From the NCBI GenBank assembly GCA_949286415.1, contig CASEBV010000015.1:86228-150227 (forward strand): 64,000 nt of DNA, in the 5' to 3' direction. Under the pieces are notes generated by a model, which was not told where the DNA came from, searched no databases, and saw only the letters and a program-made list of their open reading frames with translations. The DNA is from an uncultured Bacteroidales bacterium. Lineage in GTDB: Bacteria; Bacteroidota; Bacteroidia; Bacteroidales; UBA932. The position numbers and the translations under genes are program-made. This document shows positions 1 through 7,679 of the stretch, piece by piece (position 1 is the stretch's first letter; each line of letters begins with the position of its first letter).

Positions 1-193
1 GGAGAAGCTTGAACCAGATTTTTGCGTGTTCTTTCTCGTTGTTGGCAGTCTCCTCAAAAAGTTCGGCTATCTGAACATAACCGTCTTTCTTCGCCTTTGA
101 GGCATAGTAAGTGTATTTGTTGCGTGCCTGGGATTCACCGGCAAATGCTGCCTGAAGATTGGCTTCGGTCTTTGTGCCTTTCAGATCTTTCAT
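1..193 (-). CDS. rbr: Rubrerythrin, N-terminal part (cut by window edge)
   Basis: The reverse strand reads from an ATG at 191-193 to the left edge without a stop and begins MKDLKGTKTEANLQAAFAGE. The stretch that follows (ESQARNKYTYYASKAKK, then an ELFEETANNEKEHAK segment) is the first half of the four-helix di-iron domain of rubrerythrin, with the iron-ligand glutamates of E-S-Q-A-R and the EExxxxEKEHA helix visible. Rubrerythrin is a cytoplasmic peroxide-reducing di-iron protein common in anaerobes. The C-terminal rubredoxin-like domain would lie outside the window. A well-formed Bacteroidetes promoter precedes it. The open frame on the opposite strand here is only its antisense shadow. Confidence 0.9.
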   Translation of the reverse strand, partial: MKDLKGTKTEANLQAAFAGESQARNKYTYYASKAKKDGYVQIAELFEETANNEKEHAKIWFKLL

Positions 194-235
194 GTCTTGG
201 TAATTTAGAATGATTAAAAATTAAATCCTATTATG

Positions 236-265
236 CAAAGTTAGCCAATTAAATTATATAAGCAA
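236..265 (-). promoter_or_regulatory. Promoter of the rubrerythrin gene
   Basis: On the minus strand a TTG (263-265) is followed after exactly 19 bp by TAACTTTG (243 down to 236). This matches the Bacteroidetes housekeeping consensus TTG-N19-TAnnTTTG. Transcription would start about 35 nt ahead of the rubrerythrin ATG. Confidence 0.75.
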
Positions 266-283
266 TATTTTCAGAAGAAATAT

Positions 284-291
284 TAATTTTG
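284..291 (+). promoter_or_regulatory. Probable -7 box for the RecD-like helicase gene
   Basis: TAATTTTG fits the TAnnTTTG -7 element. No clear TTG lies at the proper upstream distance, so the promoter would be weak or assisted. A start near 298 would leave the GTG at 309 almost leaderless, which favours the ATG at 321 as the start of the downstream gene. Confidence 0.45.
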
Positions 292-320
292 TTCCCCGAA
301 ATTAATTTGTGGCATCAGGA

Positions 321-1745
321 ATGGACAGGGCAGGATTTCTATATTCCCAATTCGTCGGCTCGCTCGGATATGAGCCGACCTCATGTCAGGATGCCCTGTT
401 GCGGAACATCGCAGGCTTCATTGCCGGAGATGACAATGACATAATGGTGGTCAACGGCTATGCCGGTACGGGAAAGACTACGGCAATGGCGGCTGTCATC
501 AGGACAATGCGCGGCTTCGGCTGTCCGTGTGTCCTTCTTGCCCCGACAGGACGGGCAGCGAAGGTCCTGTCAGGATATGCGGGCCAGCCTGCCAGTACCA
601 TACATAAGCATATATACAGGCAGAAGTCGGTGGGAGGAGACGGTTTCGGCCAGTTCTCCCTTTCTCCCAACAAGAACAATGATACGGTATATATTGTAGA
701 CGAGGTGTCTCTTATCGGCATAGATTCACAGCAGACACAGTCCACAGGATTTTTCGGATCCGGCAATCTTCTTGAGGATCTTGTGGCTTATGTGCGCAGC
801 GGGCAGGACAACAGGCTTGTGCTTGTCGGGGATTCCGCCCAGCTTCCGCCTGTCGGCCTTGACTGCAGTCCCGCCCTTTCGCCGGATTACATGGACATGC
901 TTGGCGGAACTGAGTATTCGGAACTTGTCACTGTAGTCAGACAAAAGGAGCAGTCAGGCATTCTCGCAGATGTCACGAGACTCCGGAGCCTCATTTCAGA
1001 AGAGGCTTTTCTCTCTCCGGACGAACTTGGCCTGGAGGTGTTCCCGGATGTGGAGAGAATAGGAGGAGATGAACTCATTGAAAAAATCTCCGATGCATAT
1101 GACCGGTGGGGGGACGATGAGACTGTGATTCTGTGCCGGTCCAACAGACGGGCAATAAAGTACAATGCGGGTGTAAGGGCGATGGTCCAGTTCAAGGAAG
1201 ACAGACTTGTGAGGGGAGACAGGCTCATGATAGTGAAGAACTGCTATCAGTTTCTTGAAGAAGTGAAGGGCCTTGACTATATAGCCAACGGAGATATGGC
1301 AAAGCTGGAGAAAATAACAGGCTACGAAGACCGATACGGGCTGCATTTTGCCCAGGCAAGGCTGTCTTTCCCGGACTATGACGGGCTTGAGGTCAATGCC
1401 AAGGTGATACTTGACACACTTGAGTCTGAGAGCGCAGCCTTGACATATGAGCAGCAGAACATGCTCTACAATGGAGTCAACGAAGATTATGCCCACATTG
1501 GCAACAAGAAAAAGAGGTATGAGGCTGTCAGGGAGGACAGGTATTACAATGCCCTTCAGCTCAAATATGCCAATGCCGTCACATGCCACAAGGCGCAGGG
1601 AGGCCAGTGGAAATGTGTTTTCATAGACAATCCTTTCTGGCAGGATGAGCTCGGCACCGATGACCTGAAATGGCTCTATACCGCTATGACCAGGGCTGTC
1701 GAGAAAATCTATCTCGTCAATTTCCGGGATGAATTTTTCGCATGA
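321..1745 (+). CDS. RecD-like superfamily 1 helicase / AAA ATPase
   Basis: Cytoplasmic SF1B-type DNA helicase of the RecD/TraA-like group, expected to unwind DNA 5'-3' in repair or recombination. Visible motifs are Walker A GYAGTGKTT at about residues 46-54, motif Ia LLAPTGRAA, Walker B VYIVDEVSLIG, motif III LVLVGDSAQLPPVG, and a C-terminal UvrD_C_2-like segment with TCHKAQGGQW and YTAMTRA, where the arginine-finger motif VI lies. At about 475 residues it matches the short stand-alone helicases of Bacteroidales rather than full RecD. A GTG start at 309 would add four residues; I prefer ATG 321 because of the -7 box position. No recB or recC homologue lies beside it. The substrate is unknown. 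Confidence 0.85.
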   Translation: MDRAGFLYSQFVGSLGYEPTSCQDALLRNIAGFIAGDDNDIMVVNGYAGTGKTTAMAAVIRTMRGFGCPCVLLAPTGRAAKVLSGYAGQPASTIHKHIYRQKSVGGDGFGQFSLSPNKNNDTVYIVDEVSLIGIDSQQTQSTGFFGSGNLLEDLVAYVRSGQDNRLVLVGDSAQLPPVGLDCSPALSPDYMDMLGGTEYSELVTVVRQKEQSGILADVTRLRSLISEEAFLSPDELGLEVFPDVERIGGDELIEKISDAYDRWGDDETVILCRSNRRAIKYNAGVRAMVQFKEDRLVRGDRLMIVKNCYQFLEEVKGLDYIANGDMAKLEKITGYEDRYGLHFAQARLSFPDYDGLEVNAKVILDTLESESAALTYEQQNMLYNGVNEDYAHIGNKKKRYEAVREDRYYNALQLKYANAVTCHKAQGGQWKCVFIDNPFWQDELGTDDLKWLYTAMTRAVEKIYLVNFRDEFFA

Positions 1746-1771
1746 GATCATGATGTTTAAGCTATCGGATT

Positions 1772-3952
1772 ATGAAACTTGTAAATAGTATATTTGCGAC
1801 AGTGTCGCTGTGTGCCGCTGGTGCGGTTTCTTTAATTCAGCCGCTGCATGCGGCCGGCTCTCCTTCGGATGATGCCGGACAGGGACACATGGCCTTCCGG
1901 GAAATCCCGTCAGCATGGAAATGGATATCGGACAGGAAAGTCGTCTTCACATATGACGGCACCTACACTGACTCCAGTGCATTTTCCTTTGATGCCCGGA
2001 GCGGGGAAAAACTTGCCGGAGTGACTGTTCCGGAAAAATATCGCACACTCCCGATACATCCTGAAGGCGCGGTGAACATGACATGGTCTCCGGATTCTTC
2101 GAAGATTGCATTCACAAGAGACAATGACCTGTATGTGGCAGATGTCTCTGACGGCCGCGAAGTGAGGCTGACATTTGACGGCAGTGACCTTATACTCAAC
2201 GGCTATGCCTCATGGGTCTACTATGAGGAGATTTTCGGGCGGCAGACGGACTACAGGGCATTCTGGTGGTCGCCTGACGGCAGCAGGATAGGCTTTTACA
2301 GATTTGACAATTCACAAGTCCCGCTTTTCCCGATTTATTCCGCCTCAGGACAGGACGGGACACTCAGAAATACTCGTTATCCGAAGGCTGGAGAGTCTAA
2401 TCCGGAGGTCAGAATCGGCATAGCAGATGTCCGCGGAGTATTTGACGGCTCGTGCGGTACCTGTTCCGGAAATGAGGCGCCCGCTGCAGGAGGGCAGATT
2501 GTCTGGGCGGATTTCGGGCCATCTGAAGACCAGTATTTCGGCACCCCGTTCTGGAGCAGTGACGCAAGCGCGCTGTTCGTGTCCAGGATGCCGCGGCTCC
2601 AGAATACTCTGGACCTGTATCGGGTGGACGCGTCCGACGGTTCAAAAAAGCACATTTACCATGAGGAATATCCGACATGGCTTGACTGGATCACGGGCAT
2701 GATTTTCGGGAAGGACGGCCTGTACATGGCCAGGAGTTTCGAGACGGGCTGGGAGCAGATTTATTTTCTGTCTTATGACGGCGGTGAACTAAGGCGCCTC
2801 ACAGAAGGGGAAAACTGGAACATTGTGCTGCTGCGTGCCGATGAAAAGAAGGGAGATGTGTATTTTACAGCCGACAGGGGAGCCTCGTTGCGTCAGACTC
2901 TGTACAAAGTGGACCGGCATGGGAAGATTTCAGCCCTGACGGATCCGGGACTTGATGTGAAGAATGTTCAGTTTTCCCCTGACGGGAAATATTTTGCTGC
3001 GGCACTGTCCAATTCCGTGACTCCGACAAAGGTGGCAGTATGCGACATGAAAGGCCGTGAGGCCATTGTGGCGGACATGGCATATCCGGGGTATTCTCCG
3101 GAAGATTTTTTCTTGCCGGAAATAATCTGGCTGGAAATGGAGGATGGTTTGTCTGTTCCCGGGGCAATAGTATATCCTGAAGACTTCAACCCGTCTGAAA
3201 GGTATCCGGTGCATGTCGACATCTACGGAGGCCCGGATACTCCGATGGTGCGTGACCGCTGGGTGACTCCTTCCGGAACGACCCGGTGGTGGGCTCAGAA
3301 TGGAATTATCCAGCTCACGGCCGACTGCAGGGCTTCAGGTCACAACGGCAGGGCCGGGCTTGACAAGATATACCGGCAGCTGACAGTCTGTGAAGTGAAG
3401 GATTTTGTCAGATGGGCGGAATGGCTTCAGTCCCTGCCATATGTCCGGCCGGATAAAATCGGAGTCGAGGGATTTTCTTTCGGCGGGACCATGACGGCCA
3501 TGCTCCTGATGCAGGCCCCGGAGTATTTCCATTATGGCGTTGCCGGGGGCGGAGTCTATGACTGGTCCCTGTATGATTCACACTATACGGAAAGGTATAT
3601 GGACACTCCTCAGAACAACCCTGAGGGCTACCGTGCTGCCTGCGTACTCAATTATGCAGAGGAATATCCGGTGGAGTACCATCCGGGAGACGGCGATTCG
3701 GCATGTCCGGACAGTACGGCATCCTTGCTGCATCGTCCGGAGCCTGTCATGCTCAAGCTGACTCACGGTACAGGAGATGACAATGTCCATTTTCAGAATA
3801 CTCTCCAGCTGGTGGATACGCTTCAGAAAGCAGGGAAGAAATTCGATCTGATGATATATCCTGACGGTATGCACGGCTATCGTGGTGCCCAGAAAGAGCA
3901 TTTTGATGCGGCTAACCGCGAGTTCTGGCTCAAATATCTGAAAGGCGAGTGA
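1772..3952 (+). CDS. Dipeptidyl peptidase IV-like S9 family serine peptidase
   Basis: Exported prolyl-type exopeptidase removing N-terminal X-Pro or X-Ala dipeptides; it probably serves peptide nutrition in the periplasm. It has an N-terminal signal peptide (about residues 1-28, ending in HAA), a DPP-IV beta-propeller domain carrying the paired glutamates of YYEE (E152, E153) that bind the substrate amino terminus, and a C-terminal alpha/beta-hydrolase domain. The triad is Ser569 in GFSFGG, Asp in GTGDDNVHF (669/670) and His701 in DGMHGY. Its 726 residues are normal for the family. The last 23 bp overlap the convergent methyltransferase gene. No partner gene is evident nearby. Confidence 0.93.
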   Translation: MKLVNSIFATVSLCAAGAVSLIQPLHAAGSPSDDAGQGHMAFREIPSAWKWISDRKVVFTYDGTYTDSSAFSFDARSGEKLAGVTVPEKYRTLPIHPEGAVNMTWSPDSSKIAFTRDNDLYVADVSDGREVRLTFDGSDLILNGYASWVYYEEIFGRQTDYRAFWWSPDGSRIGFYRFDNSQVPLFPIYSASGQDGTLRNTRYPKAGESNPEVRIGIADVRGVFDGSCGTCSGNEAPAAGGQIVWADFGPSEDQYFGTPFWSSDASALFVSRMPRLQNTLDLYRVDASDGSKKHIYHEEYPTWLDWITGMIFGKDGLYMARSFETGWEQIYFLSYDGGELRRLTEGENWNIVLLRADEKKGDVYFTADRGASLRQTLYKVDRHGKISALTDPGLDVKNVQFSPDGKYFAAALSNSVTPTKVAVCDMKGREAIVADMAYPGYSPEDFFLPEIIWLEMEDGLSVPGAIVYPEDFNPSERYPVHVDIYGGPDTPMVRDRWVTPSGTTRWWAQNGIIQLTADCRASGHNGRAGLDKIYRQLTVCEVKDFVRWAEWLQSLPYVRPDKIGVEGFSFGGTMTAMLLMQAPEYFHYGVAGGGVYDWSLYDSHYTERYMDTPQNNPEGYRAACVLNYAEEYPVEYHPGDGDSACPDSTASLLHRPEPVMLKLTHGTGDDNVHFQNTLQLVDTLQKAGKKFDLMIYPDGMHGYRGAQKEHFDAANREFWLKYLKGE

Positions 3953-5321
3953 TTCTTTCCGTGACAATCAGCAAATTGTCTGCTTTCCCTGCGGAAAATT
4001 CGCATCTTGTCCCGAAAATATGGATGATGCCTGCGCCGCTCCCGGATATTGGCATTCCGGATTGAGCCCCGCTGTCGCGGAGAGCCTTCTTCCCGGCCTT
4101 GCCCCCTGACTCTTTCCTGAGTCTTGTCCTGAGCATGTCGCTTGTCATCGGGATGTTTCTTGCCGTGACATCTGCCCCAGGCCATGTTTCTCCTGCTTCC
4201 TTTATGCCGGCCTTGCCCAGGGGCAGCGTCCTGATTATCCTGAAGACTTTCCCGAATCCCAGGAGCTTTTCTATGGTGCCTGTGCCATTATTGCCGGGGA
4301 GAAGATACAGGTGTGTCGACTTTGCCAGCTTGGCAAGTCCGAAGCGCTCTCCCAGGAGATTGAATGCCCCGGCCTTGAGCAATGCCTTGCCTGGCTCGAA
4401 CAGAAAGCCGGACAGGCGGTCTGGCCCTGCGGTCAGCCTCATTGCGGCCAGCCTTTTTTCCTGCGCCGTGAAAACGAACGGATTGCAGGTGGATTCCCAT
4501 GCAATGAATTCGGGTTCTCCTTTCCAGTTTCTGTCAAGCACGGCAAGCAGTTCCCTGCATTCTCCCTTTGCGGCGATGACATGCATTTCCCTGCATCCTG
4601 CCCCAAGACGTGAAAGCACCATGTCAATGTCTGCCATCGGGGAGAGCTTCACCATCACATACTGCGCGCATCCGAGAAGTTCATCCTTAAGTGCAAGAAT
4701 GTCCGGACGGCAGTCTTCCATCAGAAACACCTTTTTCCCGGCCCCGTCCCGTCTTGCGGGGTCAAGGTAGATGATGTCAGGGGCAAAGTCCCCGAGGATT
4801 CCCGAGATGTCACCGGGCTTCACTTCCTTTCCGCTGATGATTATGTCACCGTGTCCGAGTGCCCGGAAATTGTGTCTTGCGGCATTGCATAGGGCTTCGT
4901 CCATCTCATTGTACAGAACTTTGAATCCGGCCTCCCTGAAGGCGCAGGAATCGGCCCCGAGCCCTCCCGTGAGGTCGGCAATGCACCCCCGGAAGACAGG
5001 CTTTTCCTGTGCGGCGATCGCACCGGATGCGGAGATTCTGTCCTTCGCGGCTATTTCGTCGTGTGCGACAAGTCTGGCAGCGACAGAAGTCTTGAGTGCC
5101 GCGGTTTCCGCCGAGCTGCACTGCTCGGCAGATATGGTGTTTGGGTATATGAGGTCGGGGCAGCCGTACCATGCCGGCAATTTGGCCTTGAGCTTTCTTC
5201 TTGATTCTATGGTGTTGACAGCAAGCGACATGTCTATCTCCGGCCATTTGCCCCTGGCAAGAAGCAGTGCCGCCGTGTCATCTTCGGCATGTTCAAGTAT
5301 GAAATCCCGGAATGCAGTCAT
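3930..5321 (-). CDS. Class I SAM-dependent methyltransferase with THUMP-like C-terminal domain
   Basis: Cytoplasmic methyltransferase, probably acting on RNA, of a family widespread in Bacteroidetes. The N-terminal helical region (about 1-100) is followed by a Rossmann fold whose motif I is DLTGGLGADS (about 115-124) and whose catalytic-loop-like motif is LDPARRD (about 185-191). The last 60-70 residues (DMLRTRLRKESGGK ... GIIHIFGTR) resemble the THUMP-like domain (PF18096) that ends these proteins. The substrate is not known. It is transcribed alone, with a -7 box just upstream, and overlaps the tail of the S9 peptidase gene convergently. Confidence 0.85.
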   Translation of the reverse strand: MTAFRDFILEHAEDDTAALLLARGKWPEIDMSLAVNTIESRRKLKAKLPAWYGCPDLIYPNTISAEQCSSAETAALKTSVAARLVAHDEIAAKDRISASGAIAAQEKPVFRGCIADLTGGLGADSCAFREAGFKVLYNEMDEALCNAARHNFRALGHGDIIISGKEVKPGDISGILGDFAPDIIYLDPARRDGAGKKVFLMEDCRPDILALKDELLGCAQYVMVKLSPMADIDMVLSRLGAGCREMHVIAAKGECRELLAVLDRNWKGEPEFIAWESTCNPFVFTAQEKRLAAMRLTAGPDRLSGFLFEPGKALLKAGAFNLLGERFGLAKLAKSTHLYLLPGNNGTGTIEKLLGFGKVFRIIRTLPLGKAGIKEAGETWPGADVTARNIPMTSDMLRTRLRKESGGKAGKKALRDSGAQSGMPISGSGAGIIHIFGTRCEFSAGKADNLLIVTERITRLSDI

Positions 5322-5340
5322 ATATTAAAAAAATCAGGGG

Positions 5341-5348
5341 CAAAGATA
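5341..5348 (-). promoter_or_regulatory. -7 box upstream of the THUMP-like methyltransferase
   Basis: On the minus strand TATCTTTG matches TAnnTTTG and lies 20 bp ahead of the ATG at 5321. No good TTG is found 18-20 bp upstream, so only the -7 part is supported. Confidence 0.5.
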
Positions 5349-5388
5349 CATATTTTAAATTTTAAATCGTGAAGGGACAATTTCAAGA

Positions 5389-5405
5389 TATATTTGTTAT
5401 ATTTG
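5389..5405 (+). promoter_or_regulatory. Two tandem -7 boxes ahead of the phosphohexomutase gene
   Basis: TATATTTG occurs at 5389-5396 and again at 5398-5405, nine bases apart, each a perfect TAnnTTTG. Either could drive the gene starting at 5468, with a leader of about 55-65 nt. No clear TTG element is visible at the usual spacing. Confidence 0.5.
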
Positions 5406-5467
5406 TACGATTTGACAATGAAATCATAAACCACCTGATTTGAAATAATCGATAACACTATAGAATT

Positions 5468-7132
5468 ATGGAAAGGAATTTCAGAGAAGTCGCCCAGAGC
5501 TGGCTTGAAGGAAACTATGACCAGGAAACCAAGGATGAGGTCAGAAGACTGATGGAAACTGACCCTGCGGGTCTTGAGGATGCGTTCTACCGCAATCTTG
5601 AATTCGGTACAGGCGGTCTCCGAGGCATCATGGGTGTCGGGACCAACCGCATGAACAAGTATGTCGTGGCTATGGCTACCCAGGGACTCGCCAATTACAT
5701 TCTCAAGAATGTACCTGGAGGCAAATGCAGCGTGTGTGTGTCTTTTGACAGCCGGAACAACAGTGCCGCATTTGCAAAGATAACCGCAGAGGTCCTGTCC
5801 GCCAACGGCATCCATGTGTACATCTATGACTGCCTGCATCCGGTGCCGCTCCTTAGCTATGCCGTGCGCAAGAAGCACGCTACTGCCGGCGTCATGGTGA
5901 CGGCTTCGCACAACCCTAAGGAATACAACGGATATAAAGTATATTGGAGTGACGGCGCTCAGATCATTTCTCCTGTCGACAAGGAGATTGTCGCCGAGGT
6001 AAATGCCATTACAGACCCGTCCATGGTGAAATACACTGCAGACGGCAAGGAGGGCGGCATCGAGACCATGGGCGATGAGATGAACAACGCATACATGGAT
6101 GATGTCCTGACTCTCATGCTCTCACCTGAGTCGAGGGAAAGGCACAAGGATCTGAAGATAGTCTACACACCGCTTCACGGCTCAGGCGTGCACATCGTCC
6201 CTGCCATCCTGAAGAGGCTCGGATTCGAGAATATATACCATGTTCCGGAGCAGGATGTGAGTGACGGGAATTTCCCTACCGTGATGTCCCCGAACCCTGA
6301 GGAGCATTCTGCCCTTGAGATGGCTGTGGCTGTGGCTGACAGGGAAGGCGCCGACCTCGTGCTGGCAACAGACCCGGATGCGGACCGTCTCGGCATCGCA
6401 GTCCGCGACAATGAGGGCAAGATGGTGCTCTTCAACGGAAACCAGACCGCATCAATGCTTACTTATTATATCCTCCGCCGTTGGTCGGAGCTCGGCAAAC
6501 TGGATGATACCAAGTATGTTGTGAAGACAATCGTTACCACAGAACTTATACGGGCCATCGCCGAGAAATACGGAGTGAAGGTATATAATGTCCTCACCGG
6601 ATTCAAATTCATAGCAGACATCGTGCGCCGCAATGAAGGCAAGGGCGAGTTCATCTGCGGGGGAGAGGAAAGCTATGGTTTCAACATCGGACAGTTCGTC
6701 CGCGACAAGGATGCCCCTATCTCATGTGCCATGGTTGCTGAATGCGCCGCATGGGCTGCAGACCAGGGCAAGACTCTCTATCAGCTTCTCCAGGATATCT
6801 ATGCCGAGTTCGGCTACTATAAGGAAGGTCTCGTGTCACTCGTCCGCAAGGGCAAGTCGGGAGTCGAGGAGATTGCAGCCATCATGTCTGGCCTCAGGGC
6901 CAATCCTCCTGCCGAACTTGCAGGCGTGCCTGTCACAAAGGTCGTGGACTACAACAAGCCTGAGGAGACAGGACTGCCAAAGTCCAATGTCCTTCAGTTC
7001 TTCACGGCAGAGGGTGATGTGGTTTCCGTCCGCCCGTCAGGCACTGAGCCTAAGATTAAATTCTATTTCGGCGCAAGAGGCGCATCGGCTGATGCCAAGA
7101 TAGAACAGCTCAGGGAGCAGTTTGTAAAATAA
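5468..7132 (+). CDS. Phosphoglucomutase/phosphomannomutase (alpha-D-phosphohexomutase)
   Basis: Interconverts hexose-1-phosphate and hexose-6-phosphate in the cytoplasm, feeding glycogen, envelope sugar and glycolytic pools. All four family signatures are present: the phosphoserine loop TASHNP (Ser147), the metal loop DPDADR (302-307), the sugar-specificity loop CGGEESYGF, and the phosphate-binding loop RPSGTEPK near the C terminus. Its 554 residues are close to the PgcA-type two-kingdom subgroup. The GEESYGF form is compatible with glucose and mannose phosphates, so specificity is left open. A strong inverted repeat separates it from ndk. Confidence 0.93.
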   Translation: MERNFREVAQSWLEGNYDQETKDEVRRLMETDPAGLEDAFYRNLEFGTGGLRGIMGVGTNRMNKYVVAMATQGLANYILKNVPGGKCSVCVSFDSRNNSAAFAKITAEVLSANGIHVYIYDCLHPVPLLSYAVRKKHATAGVMVTASHNPKEYNGYKVYWSDGAQIISPVDKEIVAEVNAITDPSMVKYTADGKEGGIETMGDEMNNAYMDDVLTLMLSPESRERHKDLKIVYTPLHGSGVHIVPAILKRLGFENIYHVPEQDVSDGNFPTVMSPNPEEHSALEMAVAVADREGADLVLATDPDADRLGIAVRDNEGKMVLFNGNQTASMLTYYILRRWSELGKLDDTKYVVKTIVTTELIRAIAEKYGVKVYNVLTGFKFIADIVRRNEGKGEFICGGEESYGFNIGQFVRDKDAPISCAMVAECAAWAADQGKTLYQLLQDIYAEFGYYKEGLVSLVRKGKSGVEEIAAIMSGLRANPPAELAGVPVTKVVDYNKPEETGLPKSNVLQFFTAEGDVVSVRPSGTEPKIKFYFGARGASADAKIEQLREQFVK

Positions 7133-7143
7133 TTTGAAAGTCA

Positions 7144-7188
7144 GGCAAACTCCCTTTCCAAAGAAATTCTTCAGGAAAGGGATTTGCC
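7144..7188 (+). terminator. Stem-loop between phosphohexomutase and ndk
   Basis: GGCAAA (7144-7149) plus TCCCTTTCC (7151-7159) pair with GGAAAGGGA (7174-7182) plus TTTGCC (7183-7188), giving a 15-bp stem with one bulged C and a 14-nt loop. No run of T follows, so it may act as a terminator, an mRNA end stabiliser or an attenuator in front of ndk. Confidence 0.55.
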
Positions 7189-7215
7189 GTATATAAACCT
7201 GATAAAACACCGGTT

Positions 7216-7677
7216 ATGGAAAGAACACTTGTCATACTGAAGCCAGGCGCTCTGCAGCGCGGACTGGTCGGAGAAATCATCTCCAGATTCGAAAAACGCG
7301 GACTGAAGCTTGTCGCAATGAAAATGAAGCAGCTTGACCAGGAAATTCTTGACAAACATTATGCGCATCTCAAGGACAAGCCTTTCTTCCCGTGGCTGTG
7401 CAGCGGCATGACGGCTGCTCCTGTCATCCTGTGCTGCTGGGAAGGCTTCGAGGCCGTGAAGGTGGTGAGGGCAATGGCCGGAACGACCAATGCCAGAAAT
7501 GCCGCGCCGGGAACTATCCGGGGAGACTATGCCCTCAGTTCGCAGGAAAATGTCGTCCACACCTCGGACTCGGTTGAGAATGCAAAGGAGGAACTCGACA
7601 GATTCTTCTCGCCTGAAGATTATTGCGAGTATCCTTCGCCTCTGAACCAGTTCCTCTATGCTCCTGACGAGAAATAA
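7216..7677 (+). CDS. ndk: Nucleoside diphosphate kinase
   Basis: Transfers the gamma-phosphate of ATP to other (d)NDPs through a phosphohistidine, balancing cytoplasmic NTP pools. It begins with the family signature TLVILKPGALQRG and carries the active-site motif NVVHTSDS with catalytic His115. At 153 residues it is the usual length. The loop between strands (FFPWLCSGMTAAPVILCCWEG) aligns with the normal substrate-binding region. The next gene begins two bases after the stop codon, so the two are probably co-transcribed, though no functional link is obvious. Confidence 0.96.
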   Translation: MERTLVILKPGALQRGLVGEIISRFEKRGLKLVAMKMKQLDQEILDKHYAHLKDKPFFPWLCSGMTAAPVILCCWEGFEAVKVVRAMAGTTNARNAAPGTIRGDYALSSQENVVHTSDSVENAKEELDRFFSPEDYCEYPSPLNQFLYAPDEK

Positions 7678-7679
7678 AT

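Noticed and set aside
321..1745. Conjugative or phage helicase marking a mobile element
   Set aside because: The RecD-like helicase has no relaxase, integrase or transfer gene nearby; neighbours are core genes.
4099..5328. Plus-strand open frames opposite the THUMP-like methyltransferase
   Set aside because: The methyltransferase has clear SAM motifs; the opposite frames are Ser/Pro-rich and domain-free.
5318..5911. Minus-strand open frame in the promoter region of the phosphohexomutase
   Set aside because: Overlaps the start of a well-supported gene on the other strand and has no recognisable domain.
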